Source of the DNA: a virus
Strand: one strand, 5' to 3'
IMG/VR virus record: IMGVR_UViG_3300023184_000222
Coordinates: 1-45,519 of that record
Length of the DNA stretch: 45,519 bases
Shown one piece after another: positions 7,607 to 16,571 of the stretch (its first letter is position 1; each line of letters begins with the position of its first letter). The translations under genes and the position numbers were made by a program. The notes under the pieces were generated by a model, which was not told where the DNA came from, searched no databases, and worked only from the letters and a program-made list of their open reading frames with translations.

Positions 7607-10114
7607 ATGGCTAATCAGAATATTTTAAGTTTTTATGGGTCTAAACTGGATTTAAAGGTGGATTATTCAGAATTATATGATTTTGAACTTACAAAAGTTC
7701 AAGATGATTTTAATGCTCAAGTTTTAGATTTCACAACTCCAATCACATATACGGGTCTAACAATCGACTCATCTTGTTTAACAGGATTAACGACGCCCTA
7801 TCTTGAAGTTACGGTAAACGAACCGTATACGGGTGGTACTTGTGATTTTACGGTTCGTAGGAGGACTGAGAAAGGATGGACTATAGATTTAGTTTTTAAT
7901 GGTGTTGTTACGGGAACAACATTTTATTATTTAGGTATAAAAGATGACTTAACTGACTCAAATTACGCGGATAACAATTTAACATTTTCATTTACGGATG
8001 ATAATAGAATAAAATGGGCAGCTTACCATTATTCAGGATATTGTACACCAGACATAGGATATACTGAAACTTATTATACAGCTTCAGGTCAAACTGAACC
8101 ATTATGTTTAGATGGTATTTCTTCAGATTTTAATATTACAATTACATTTGATAGATATAGACATTATACTAATTGTGATGTTGAAAATAAAGGAGGTTAT
8201 AATGATTTAATAGAGGGTCCTCATCCCGTACCATATTCAGACACTTCCGTAACCGCAGTCACATCTACACAGATTGCTTCCGGTTATACAATTACAAACA
8301 CATTTAAAGATTGGATGACAGGTGGTACATTAACATATGACTATACAGAATCATTAAATAAAAAATGGGCAGAGGAAAAAGATATGAGATTGGGTACATT
8401 AAAAATGTATTTGAATGGTAATCCAATTTATAAAGTTGAAAACTTTGAAGAAATTATACCTTCTTTAAGACAATCGGAAAATCCAATGATTCAAGTTTGG
8501 GGAGATACCTCATTAAATTATTATATTAAAAAAATACAATACTTTGAAGAACCTTTAGATTTTGTACATGTTAGACATCATTATAAAAATGTAATCGAAC
8601 CTAATTTTGATATTGTAGATTGTGTTACACCATGTATTGATGATATACGAGGTTTACGTTCTATTTTAATTACCCCAACACCTACGGTAACCACGACATT
8701 AACTCCTTCACCTACCGTAACGCCAACTTTAACTGTTACACCGACATTAACATCAACTATTACACCTACACCAAGTATAACACCAACAATTACTCTAACA
8801 CCAACAACATCTTATTGTTATAGATATACAGTTACTTCAGGTGACACTATTAATTTAACACAATTTAAATTAGGTACCGTAACATTAGATATTAGTTATA
8901 GAGATTTTTATGGTAGACAATATGATTTTAATCGTTTAACACAAAATAATGTAATTTATTTTACAGATTTAATTACCCAATCAAATTACGGTACATTTAC
9001 CGTTAATTCTGGTGGAGTTGTAAATAACGGAACATCTTGGACAATAAGTGGAAATTTTGTTGGTGATTTGAGCGCTAACCCAAGTGTTAACTTTAATGTA
9101 TGTTTTATTACAACAACATTAACACCAACTCCAAGTATTACACCAACATTTACAATGACCTCAACTCCAAATATTACACCAACAAATACTATTACACCTA
9201 GTATTACACCTACAAAATCTGTAACACCAACACATACTCCTACAAAATCTGTAACACCAACCCCAACAGTAACTTCAACTCATACTCCAACACATACCCC
9301 AACACCAACTGCCACACCTTCAATACCTTATATAGAATTAAATGTTGGAGTTGGTAATTCTTATTCAGAATCTTGTGATAACTACGCTAATTCATCATTT
9401 CAAACATTATTCTCAACTAAGAATATTACGTCAATAATAGTTGGTGATATTGTATATTCCGACACTGATGGTGGTTTATATTCAGGTTATTTTAGTTATG
9501 GTTCTAATTGGTATTATGTATCTTTCGGAGTTGTAATAACAATTCAATCGTGTTCGGTAACACCGACAACACCTCCGTCTATTATAACACCTCCACCATC
9601 AGGTTTTACATTTGATGCGGATTATATCATTGTAACATATTCATTTACAAATGGTCGAGATTTAGATACAAGAACAAGAATTAGTAATACAAATGTTGGT
9701 ATGAGTGAATATTTAGGTTGGGCTAATTTAGAAAGTTATCCAACGGAATCTCCTCAATCAATATTAATTTGGGGAGGAGATAATACAGGAAACGGATTTG
9801 AAGCTGTTTTAATAGATATAAAACAATTTAAATTACAATATCCGTCTGAAACGTCTATTACTATTGATATGAATGCTATGTGGTATGGAGAAGTTGGTAC
9901 TAATCCGGTGATTATGGAGGTAACAATGTATAAAGGAGGAATTGTAATTCCCGACCCAAATAATTATTTGTTTGTCGCAATTAATGCATCTGGTAAATAT
10001 GGTGTTGCTTCTACGGGAACTGTAATTAGTTTATTCTCACAAAATGCTTCAGATTTAGAACATGTCGCGTCGTTACAATATAATTTAACGAGCTTCCGAG
10101 GACAATTTATTTAG
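7607..10114 (+). CDS. Thr/Pro-rich fibre-like structural protein
   Basis: 835 residues with no enzymatic motif. Residues 1-350 are beta-rich with many Tyr, Thr and Gly. Residues about 357-402 and 503-572 are mucin-like linkers of repeated TPT, TPS and TVTPT units, joined by a small beta domain (about 403-500). A third short linker (VTPTTPPSIITPPPSG) precedes a C-terminal domain from about 667 to the end, starting FDADYIIVTYSFTNGRDLDT. The rigid, extended linkers and terminal beta domain fit a host-recognition fibre or surface adhesin. Thr-rich linkers are common O-glycosylation targets in Bacteroidota, and glycosyltransferase genes lie nearby; glycosylation is an inference. Exact location on the virion is unknown. 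Confidence 0.65.
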   Translation: MANQNILSFYGSKLDLKVDYSELYDFELTKVQDDFNAQVLDFTTPITYTGLTIDSSCLTGLTTPYLEVTVNEPYTGGTCDFTVRRRTEKGWTIDLVFNGVVTGTTFYYLGIKDDLTDSNYADNNLTFSFTDDNRIKWAAYHYSGYCTPDIGYTETYYTASGQTEPLCLDGISSDFNITITFDRYRHYTNCDVENKGGYNDLIEGPHPVPYSDTSVTAVTSTQIASGYTITNTFKDWMTGGTLTYDYTESLNKKWAEEKDMRLGTLKMYLNGNPIYKVENFEEIIPSLRQSENPMIQVWGDTSLNYYIKKIQYFEEPLDFVHVRHHYKNVIEPNFDIVDCVTPCIDDIRGLRSILITPTPTVTTTLTPSPTVTPTLTVTPTLTSTITPTPSITPTITLTPTTSYCYRYTVTSGDTINLTQFKLGTVTLDISYRDFYGRQYDFNRLTQNNVIYFTDLITQSNYGTFTVNSGGVVNNGTSWTISGNFVGDLSANPSVNFNVCFITTTLTPTPSITPTFTMTSTPNITPTNTITPSITPTKSVTPTHTPTKSVTPTPTVTSTHTPTHTPTPTATPSIPYIELNVGVGNSYSESCDNYANSSFQTLFSTKNITSIIVGDIVYSDTDGGLYSGYFSYGSNWYYVSFGVVITIQSCSVTPTTPPSIITPPPSGFTFDADYIIVTYSFTNGRDLDTRTRISNTNVGMSEYLGWANLESYPTESPQSILIWGGDNTGNGFEAVLIDIKQFKLQYPSETSITIDMNAMWYGEVGTNPVIMEVTMYKGGIVIPDPNNYLFVAINASGKYGVASTGTVISLFSQNASDLEHVASLQYNLTSFRGQFI

Positions 10115-10116
10115 AC

Positions 10117-10152
10117 ATTCCATAGATATTTGATATTTATGATATATGGAAT
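10117..10152 (+). promoter_or_regulatory. Inverted repeat enclosing a start codon
   Basis: ATTCCATA at 10117-10124 is the exact reverse complement of TATGGAAT at 10145-10152. The right arm contains the ATG (10146-10148) of the next gene and the 20-nt loop contains GATATTTAT at 10132-10140. In a read-through transcript the hairpin could mask the start codon; a transcript begun at the internal element would lack the left arm. Confidence 0.35.
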
Positions 10153-10514
10153 TTTTTATAAGACAAGGGGCTTCTGACCCAATATTGAAAATGAGAATGA
10201 TTGATGACGGAAAGAACGATAAATCATCTTTTAATGATTTATTGGAAAATGCTGAAATCACATTTGATATGTATGATAGTAATACGGGAGAACCAATTAT
10301 ATTAGCCTCACCTTGTAATATTACAACAAGAACAAAATTATATAACCAAACAACGGACGAGTATTATATCGTCTATAGATTCACATCAGAACAAACAGCA
10401 AACATGGGTAAATTTGAGGGTAAAATAAATGTCCAATTTAGAGATGTAAGTTTAACTCCAACTAATCTTTTAATTTTACCGGTAAAAGAAAAGTTATATA
10501 TTAACATCCATTAA
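10146..10514 (+). CDS. Small BppU-like baseplate or fibre protein
   Basis: 122 residues, all predicted beta: ILKMRMIDDG, then LENAEITFDMYDSNTGEPI, then YYIVYRFTSEQTANMGKFEGKINVQF, ending LPVKEKLYINIH. The order 'lowest-level strand with DDG, sandwich strand with F-x-M-x-D, GxFEGxIxVxF' resembles the N-terminal Ig-like domain of BppU-type baseplate upper proteins that anchor receptor-binding proteins. It directly follows the fibre gene by 31 nt, which supports an attachment role. The match is by pattern only. Its stop codon overlaps that of the convergent methyltransferase gene by 4 nt. Confidence 0.45.
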   Translation: MEFFIRQGASDPILKMRMIDDGKNDKSSFNDLLENAEITFDMYDSNTGEPIILASPCNITTRTKLYNQTTDEYYIVYRFTSEQTANMGKFEGKINVQFRDVSLTPTNLLILPVKEKLYINIH

Positions 10515-11626
10515 TAACTGAAATTTAAAAGTTCCGTGGTTGTCAAATAAGAACTATTAAAGTAGTTTTTAAAATTTGATGATGAGTTATTGAATACCTC
10601 ATATAGTTCCTCTAATTTTGTAATATCAGGATGTGTAACAATTAGAACGTGGTTTTCAAAAACATAATCTGTATTATCTCTCAATAAACAAAATTTCATA
10701 TTTTTACTTATAACACGAGACGTGATTATACAGTTAGGAATATTTTTATAATTGTTATTTCTAATATATTGTTTCTTACCTTCTTTTTTAGATTTAAGTT
10801 TACCACCAATCTCAACTGTATTTTTTTTAATATTATTGGTGTAAATTAATGTTTTGTTTCCAATCGGACTATCAGATAATGTCGGCATAACCGCATCAAG
10901 GTACCAAAGTATTTCACCAATGTTAACTTGAAATCCTCTTTCTCTTAATGTTAATTTATTAACATCTGTAACATTTTTTGTTAAAACATAAAAATTATCC
11001 GATAATGAAATGTTTTTATGTTCTTCATCTTTGGTTTTTTGAATTATCAATAAACAAACATCAATAGCAACTTCTTTAAATGGTATATTTTCAACAATAT
11101 CAAGAACGGTGTATTCTTCATATATTTGTTTTCTCATCATATTATACCAAGGACTTGATAATATTGTGGAGGGAAGTAAGAAAGCTAAAACACCACCATC
11201 TTTTAGTAGGTCAAAAGATTTATCCATAAAATAATGGATAAGATTATGTCGACCTTTAATGTCGTCTTTAAATTTATCAACCAATACCTTTTTCATCCAA
11301 TCATTATAAAATGAATTTATAACTTCAATATATGGAGGATTGCCGATGATAAAGTCATATTTTTTATTAAACTCGTAAAAAATAAAATCATTATTTATGG
11401 TATTAACCCCTTCAATACTTTTATAAACGTCGTTGTCAACTTCTAAAGCATCAATTGAAACATTGTATTTTTTAAGTTCTAAAACAAAATTACCAGTACC
11501 AAAACTTGGTTCAAGTACATCACCTTTAATCTCAACGTATTCTTTTATCTTATTGATAGTAAATTGACATTCATTTAAATCAGTATTAAACTGTCCATAT
11601 TTGGATTTATCACTTCTTGACATCAT
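10511..11626 (-). CDS. N6-adenine DNA methyltransferase, gamma class
   Basis: 371 residues. SAM-dependent transfer of a methyl group to the N6 of adenine in DNA. The order is that of gamma-type enzymes: motif X-like KSKYGQFNT (7-15), motif I LEPSFGTGNF (38-47), an acidic residue after the next strand (LEVDN, 61-65), and catalytic motif IV NPPY (96-99). The rest, about 250 residues, should hold the target-recognition domain, as in Eco57I/TaqI-like methylases. Two starts are possible (ATGATG at 11626/11623). The gene lies 34 nt downstream of a candidate restriction endonuclease on the same strand, so it probably protects phage DNA against that enzyme and host systems. Target sequence unknown. 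Confidence 0.9.
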   Translation of the reverse strand: MMSRSDKSKYGQFNTDLNECQFTINKIKEYVEIKGDVLEPSFGTGNFVLELKKYNVSIDALEVDNDVYKSIEGVNTINNDFIFYEFNKKYDFIIGNPPYIEVINSFYNDWMKKVLVDKFKDDIKGRHNLIHYFMDKSFDLLKDGGVLAFLLPSTILSSPWYNMMRKQIYEEYTVLDIVENIPFKEVAIDVCLLIIQKTKDEEHKNISLSDNFYVLTKNVTDVNKLTLRERGFQVNIGEILWYLDAVMPTLSDSPIGNKTLIYTNNIKKNTVEIGGKLKSKKEGKKQYIRNNNYKNIPNCIITSRVISKNMKFCLLRDNTDYVFENHVLIVTHPDITKLEELYEVFNNSSSNFKNYFNSSYLTTTELLNFSY

Positions 11627-11660
11627 TTACTAATATACAAAAAATAATTCATTAAAAAAA

Positions 11661-12365
11661 TTAAAAATCAGTTAATTCGTTAATTAATTTAATTACATTT
11701 TTATATTCTGGATCAAACAAATCACATGGTTTAGAATCATCTTGGAAATCCATTCTAAATCTAACTCTTTTACCTGATTTTATTTTAGATAATGAAATAT
11801 TACGTCCCTCATCAATTTCATGTTGTTCTAAATTAATTCTTACCAATTCATCGTAAAGATTTTGATTATCGTCACCATATTCTAAACTTGTAAACAAATA
11901 ATTTTTTTGTGCTGTTGAATTATAAAAACTAATTAGTCTATTAAATCCATACCATCCGGTGTTCCATTTAATAAGTTCTTTTTTATTTTTCTTATCTTCG
12001 TGTGATAAAAATCCTTTAACACTTATATATAAAAAATCAGGAGAATTTTGTGAACCAAATGGTTGGGGAAAAAAATATATTTTATTTAAATCAATATTTG
12101 GAAAAAATTCTTTTAAATCTAATAATGTAAATTCTGAATTTAATCCTTTTACAACCTTTTGTTTTAAATTTAATCTAGCATTTACAAATAATTTTCTTTT
12201 ACTCTCAAAAAATTTATTCATGATTTCTCCACTAACAATTAAATCAGGATCAGATTTTAAAATTATAGTTTCGATATCTTTTTCTCTTTTAGTTTCGTGC
12301 CATACATTTTCTGAGTAAGAAAATAAATTGGTTAATATTTTAAAAAATCTTTCACTTTTAGTCAT
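11661..12365 (-). CDS. Candidate type II restriction endonuclease
   Basis: 234 residues from the ATG at 12365. The key region is FPQPFGSQNSPDFLYISVKG (98-118), followed by KKELIKWNTGWYG (128-140) and a strand NYLFTS. A GSQ-x-SPDF block, then a strand with K and a KWN-G segment, is a layout I associate with type II endonucleases of the PD-(D/E)xK superfamily. Here Pro109-Asp110 would be the PD, and the next strand reads SVK rather than ExK, so the second acidic residue is not certain. Residues 198-207 (GKRVRFRMDF) may contact DNA. Adjacent to the methyltransferase, it completes an apparent restriction-modification pair. A longer start at 12491 is possible but would add a poly-hydrophobic A/T-tract translation, so I reject it. 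Confidence 0.55.
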   Translation of the reverse strand: MTKSERFFKILTNLFSYSENVWHETKREKDIETIILKSDPDLIVSGEIMNKFFESKRKLFVNARLNLKQKVVKGLNSEFTLLDLKEFFPNIDLNKIYFFPQPFGSQNSPDFLYISVKGFLSHEDKKNKKELIKWNTGWYGFNRLISFYNSTAQKNYLFTSLEYGDDNQNLYDELVRINLEQHEIDEGRNISLSKIKSGKRVRFRMDFQDDSKPCDLFDPEYKNVIKLINELTDF

Positions 12366-12523
12366 ATTATTAAATTTTATATAAAATAATGAAAAAAAAA
12401 TAATAAAAAAAATAATCATATATAATTTTTTAATACCCCCTTTTTTCTTTATATTTATTAATGTAAACAAGGCAAACTGTGATTTTATCACAAGCTAATA
12501 CGTCAAATTATAAAATAAAAAAT
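12366..12523 (+). promoter_or_regulatory. Divergent control region with palindrome and ATATTTAT element
   Basis: 158 bp between the endonuclease and DNA polymerase genes. It holds ATATTTATT at 12451-12459 (sense to the polymerase), a C5T6 tract just before it, and a perfect palindrome TGTGATTTTATCACA at 12478-12492. The palindrome is shaped like a dimeric repressor or CRP-type operator but has a 5-nt rather than 6-nt centre between TGTGA and TCACA. It could let one regulator control both directions. Confidence 0.45.
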
Positions 12524-15421
12524 ATGAAAGAGGTTATCTCTCAGGAAGTTATTGAAGGCTTCCTTAATGGTGGTGACGACGAAATGTATATCGTTGGTGT
12601 TGAATACGACTATCCCACAAATACAATTTACAAACTTATTCAAGACCCTGAACAAGGGAAAATAGTTAAACCAGATTCGTTTACACCATTCTTATGGGTT
12701 GGTGATTTAACGGGTATGAATTTCTATAATAACTCAAAAGCCATGCAGAAAAAACGTATGGGTGAGTTTGGTATTCTAATTGAAAAATTAGACACACACG
12801 GCAACGAACGTTTAGAAAATGGCATGACCCATATTGTTAGAAGTATTAAATCTTATACGGATTTAGTTTCGTTCTTTAGAATGGGTGGATTAAACCCTTG
12901 GGATGAGAAATGTAGACACTTATTTACTATCTTAAACCCTGTGGAACAATATCTTATACAGAAGAAAAAAAGATTATTTAAAGGTATTGATGATTACGGT
13001 GGTGTTAATAGATTTGTGTTTGATATTGAAACCACAGGTCTTGACCCACAAACTTGTGTGATAATATTAATTGGAGTTAAAGATAATAAAGGATTAAATG
13101 AAACAATACCCGCATTTGGTGAAGATGGTGAGAAGAAATGTATAGAAAGATTTTTTCAATATATAAAAGATTTAAAACCAACCATTGTGGCGGGTTATAA
13201 CTCCGCCTTTTTTGACTGGCCTTTTATTTTAAAACGTGCGGAGATATTAGGTGTTGATGTTGATGGTCTTACACAAATTTATACATCCCAAGGTATGAAA
13301 GAAAAAGAAGGGATGTTAAAACTTGCCAACGAGATTGAACCATATACACAACACGTTATATGGGGATTTAATATTATTGATATTGCCCATTCAGTAAGAC
13401 GTGCTCAAGCAATCAATTCTGAAATTAAATCTTGGGGATTAAAATATATTACAACTTATTTGGAGAAAGAAAAACCTAATCGGGTTTATGTAGATGGTGC
13501 TAAAATTTCCAAGATTTATCTTGATAATGAAAGTTATTATGTAAATCCTAAAACAGGTAATTACAAAAAAATTGGAGAACCGGGTACAGAAAATATTTTA
13601 CAAAAATATCCAGGTAAATTTGAGATATGGCCAGGTAGAAAAATTGTAGAACAATATCTAGATGATGACTTGTATGAAACTATGGTAGTAGATGATAGTT
13701 TTTCTCAATCAACATTCTTACTTTCTAAATTGGTTCCTACCACATATGAAAGAATTGCCACAATGGGTACGGCAACATTATGGAAGATTATTATGTTAGC
13801 ATGGTCTTATGAAAATAATTTAGCAATTCCATCTAAAGATGAGAAACGTGCTTTCACAGGAGGTTTATCTCGTTTATTAAATGTTGGTTACGCGAAGAAC
13901 ATTGTTAAGTTTGACTATGCATCACTCTATCCGTCCATTCAATTAGTATATGATGTGTTTCCCGCGTGTGATGTAATGGGTGTACAAAAATCAATGTTAA
14001 AATATTTTAGAGATATTCGTATCAAATATAAACATCTTGCCGGTGAGTTAAAAGATAAAGACCCTGTATTAGCGGAGATGTACGACCGTAAACAATTACC
14101 AATTAAGATTTTTATCAATGCGTATTTTGGTAGTTTATCCGCACCACATGTATTCCCTTGGGGAGAAATGGATTCAGGTGAAACTATTACTTGTATTGGT
14201 CGTCAGTGTTTACGTATGATGATTATGTTCTACATGAAGAAGGGTTATAAACCTCTTGTAATGGATACAGATGGTGTGAACTTTGAAACACCCGATGGAA
14301 TTGAAAATACAAGATACATTGGTAAAGGATTAAATGAATTAGTGAAAGAAGGAAAAGAATACACAGGTATTGAAGCTGACACCGCAGAATTTAATGATAT
14401 ATTCATGAGAAATGAAATGGGATTGGATATTGACTATGTTGCTCCAGCTTGTATTAATGTTTCTCGTAAAAACTACATCATTAAGATGATGAAGAAAGGT
14501 AAAGAGAAAATTAAATTAACAGGTAATACAATTAAATCAAAAAAATTACAAACATATATTGTTGAGTTTTTAGATGAGGGATTAAAATATTTGTTAAATG
14601 GTGATGGTCATTCATTTGTTGAATTATATTATGAATATGTAAGTAAAATTTATAATAAAGAAATTCCATTATCAAAGATTGCTAACAAAGCTCGTGTGAA
14701 ACAAAGTATTAATGATTATAAAAAGTATGTTATGAAAACTACTAAAGCAGGTTCATTAATGTCTCGTCAAGCACATATGGAATTAATTATGTTAAATGAT
14801 TATCCGGCAGGTTTAGGAGATACAATTTATTATGTTAATAACGGTGTAAAGAAATCATCAGGTGATGTACAAAAGATTGCTAAACCATCAAAGAAATCAC
14901 AGGAAGAATTTATTGCTAAACATGGTCATCCGATGCCGAATGATTATATTGAAGTTAATTGTTACATGATTGATGAAAAAGAAATATTAAATAATCCAGA
15001 TTTAAAAGGAGATTATAATGTTCCTCGTTATCTTAATAACTTTAACAAACGTGTGGAACCTTTATTAGTTGCTTTTCATCCGTCAATTAGAGAAGATATA
15101 TTAATTGAAACTCCCGAAGAAAGACAATACTTTACAAAACAACAATGTGAACTCGTTAATGGTTATCCATTAAAAGAAGAAGGTCAAGATAAATTAGATG
15201 AAGTTATGACGTTGTCTGATAGTGAAGTGATATTTTGGAATAGAGTTAAGAGAGACCCTTACTTTATGTACGTTGAAAATAGTTTAGAACTTGCTGACCA
15301 ATATTGGGTTGAGCACAATAGAAAAGTTGTTTCATTACAAGAACAAAGCATTATGTCAAATGAAGATGAGATAATTGAAACTAACGGACACGATTATGCA
15401 TTTCATGCAATAGAAAGTTAG
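12524..15421 (+). CDS. 43: Family B DNA polymerase with 3'-5' exonuclease
   Basis: 965 residues from the ATG at 12524; an upstream GTG at 12479 would add 15 residues but lies in the operator palindrome. Replicative polymerase. Exonuclease motifs: FDIETTG (166-172), NSAFFDWPF (226-234) and YLDDDLYET (378-386). Polymerase motifs: A, DYASLYPS (464-471); B, KIFINAYFG (528-536); C, MDTDG (580-584). Motif C normally reads DTDS; here Gly replaces Ser but both catalytic Asp are kept. The length is near that of T4 gp43 (898 residues) with added C-terminal sequence. Its stop codon overlaps that of the convergent gp13 gene by 4 nt. Function is confident. Confidence 0.95.
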   Translation: MKEVISQEVIEGFLNGGDDEMYIVGVEYDYPTNTIYKLIQDPEQGKIVKPDSFTPFLWVGDLTGMNFYNNSKAMQKKRMGEFGILIEKLDTHGNERLENGMTHIVRSIKSYTDLVSFFRMGGLNPWDEKCRHLFTILNPVEQYLIQKKKRLFKGIDDYGGVNRFVFDIETTGLDPQTCVIILIGVKDNKGLNETIPAFGEDGEKKCIERFFQYIKDLKPTIVAGYNSAFFDWPFILKRAEILGVDVDGLTQIYTSQGMKEKEGMLKLANEIEPYTQHVIWGFNIIDIAHSVRRAQAINSEIKSWGLKYITTYLEKEKPNRVYVDGAKISKIYLDNESYYVNPKTGNYKKIGEPGTENILQKYPGKFEIWPGRKIVEQYLDDDLYETMVVDDSFSQSTFLLSKLVPTTYERIATMGTATLWKIIMLAWSYENNLAIPSKDEKRAFTGGLSRLLNVGYAKNIVKFDYASLYPSIQLVYDVFPACDVMGVQKSMLKYFRDIRIKYKHLAGELKDKDPVLAEMYDRKQLPIKIFINAYFGSLSAPHVFPWGEMDSGETITCIGRQCLRMMIMFYMKKGYKPLVMDTDGVNFETPDGIENTRYIGKGLNELVKEGKEYTGIEADTAEFNDIFMRNEMGLDIDYVAPACINVSRKNYIIKMMKKGKEKIKLTGNTIKSKKLQTYIVEFLDEGLKYLLNGDGHSFVELYYEYVSKIYNKEIPLSKIANKARVKQSINDYKKYVMKTTKAGSLMSRQAHMELIMLNDYPAGLGDTIYYVNNGVKKSSGDVQKIAKPSKKSQEEFIAKHGHPMPNDYIEVNCYMIDEKEILNNPDLKGDYNVPRYLNNFNKRVEPLLVAFHPSIREDILIETPEERQYFTKQQCELVNGYPLKEEGQDKLDEVMTLSDSEVIFWNRVKRDPYFMYVENSLELADQYWVEHNRKVVSLQEQSIMSNEDEIIETNGHDYAFHAIES

Positions 15422-16533
15422 ACAATATTAAACGGAGACGGCATAGCTCTGAACTTAAGAGATTTGTTAAGATTTTCAGCTTCACCAGCTTTTCTTTCGA
15501 GAAGTTTGTCAGGACGAAGTCTTTCCAATCTTGCCATAAGTTCCTCAATTAATTTAGATTTTTCATCTTTACCTTCCGTAATTAATGATTGGTAGTCTAA
15601 TTTAATAGAACTATCAGGAACTTGTAAGTCACCTGAAAATTTACCCCATATACGTCCTAAACCTTCTTTAGCATAACCAATAAGATATTTTCTAACCCAA
15701 TTTTGTGAGGGTTTATTTAAGTCGTCCCAAGTCAATTCATCTGTCATTACATCAGAAGGTAATTTAATAATATCTTTGTTTTTCTTTAAACAAGTATCTC
15801 TATCCATGGTTTCATAGTACCAATACCAAACACGATAGTTATTACTTCTTAAGTTTGTAAAATCAAATTTACCACCTGGTACATTATATAAATGAATTAA
15901 TTTTTTACCTTCAGGACCGGCAGTAATTCTATATGTAACATCTCCACCGATTAAACGGTTTTTAATGTTTCTATCACCCATTCTTAATAAAAGGTCAAAA
16001 GCTGGCATCATAAAGAATGAACCCGCAGAACCTGTTTGAGCAAAACCACCCGCACTACCAAATCCGGCACCACCCAAACCACCAAACCCACCTAAAAATG
16101 GATCCACAATTGAATCGGTTAATGTAGCTCTATTAAACCATAAAAGTTCGTTTATTTCACGACCAGCGGGAATTTCATAAACTTGTTGATTTCTAACTAT
16201 TGTAAAATAATCTTTTTTTAATTCACTATCACCACCGGCTTGTAAACCTACGATTTTAGAATAAGCATATGTATATTGAGTCTCGTAATCTAAACTACGT
16301 GTTGTAAATGCTCTACTCAAAGATTGAGTATCTACATTTAAACCCGCTAAAGATGACCATTGAGATTCAATTAACCAATCGCTCACATATTGTTCATATT
16401 CGGATAATGATAACTCCATAAACGTATCCATTTGTTCTTCCGTAAGTTCAATACCACGAACTGGCATACCTAAAAGGTGAAATACTTGGGTATATAATTT
16501 ATCCTTTTCCTCTTGTGAAATAATTGTGGCCAT
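15418..16533 (-). CDS. 13: Neck protein, T4 gp13-like
   Basis: 371 residues; T4 gp13 has 309. The N-terminus KLYTQVFHLLGMPVRGIELT, then EEQMDTFMELSLSEYEQY, parallels T4 gp13's opening ([21 protein letters not shown], with a helix ending ALELYGEY). The C-terminus also corresponds: QNWVRKYLIGYAKEGLGRIW, then the DSSIKLDYQSLI segment and a helix LIEELMARLERL. The middle has a Gly/Phe-rich loop (about 145-175, GGFGGLGGAGFG) where T4 gp13 also has a Gly-rich loop. The protein joins the capsid portal to the tail terminator. It is encoded on the strand opposite gp14 and gp15. A GATATTTATA element lies 15 nt upstream. Confidence 0.8.
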   Translation of the reverse strand: MATIISQEEKDKLYTQVFHLLGMPVRGIELTEEQMDTFMELSLSEYEQYVSDWLIESQWSSLAGLNVDTQSLSRAFTTRSLDYETQYTYAYSKIVGLQAGGDSELKKDYFTIVRNQQVYEIPAGREINELLWFNRATLTDSIVDPFLGGFGGLGGAGFGSAGGFAQTGSAGSFFMMPAFDLLLRMGDRNIKNRLIGGDVTYRITAGPEGKKLIHLYNVPGGKFDFTNLRSNNYRVWYWYYETMDRDTCLKKNKDIIKLPSDVMTDELTWDDLNKPSQNWVRKYLIGYAKEGLGRIWGKFSGDLQVPDSSIKLDYQSLITEGKDEKSKLIEELMARLERLRPDKLLERKAGEAENLNKSLKFRAMPSPFNIV

Positions 16534-16548
16534 AATTTGATTTATTAT

Positions 16549-16558
16549 TATAAATATC
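16549..16558 (-). promoter_or_regulatory. ATATTTAT element for gp13
   Basis: Minus-strand GATATTTATA, 15 nt before the gp13 ATG, the same spacing as at 7569-7578. The plus-strand gene on the other side has a weaker ATATTTAAG at 16561-16569, 2 nt before its ATG. Confidence 0.45.
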
Positions 16559-16571
16559 TTATATTTAAGTT

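Noticed and set aside
8674-9330. Possible CRISPR-like or tandem DNA repeat
   Set aside because: The repeats are codon-level ACA/CCA (Thr/Pro) low-complexity coding sequence without regular spacers.
12366-12491. N-terminal extension of the endonuclease with a hydrophobic segment that looks like a membrane helix
   Set aside because: The segment is the translation of A/T tracts in the divergent control region; the ATG at 12365 is a better start.
12478-12492. CRP binding site
   Set aside because: TGTGA and TCACA arms fit, but the centre is 5 nt, not 6, and a Bacteroidota host would not be expected to use an E. coli-type CRP site. Kept as a generic operator candidate.
12479-12523. Upstream GTG start for DNA polymerase adding 15 residues
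   Set aside because: It begins inside the TGTGAT...ATCACA palindrome, has no ribosome site, and the ATG at 12524 gives a normal family B start.
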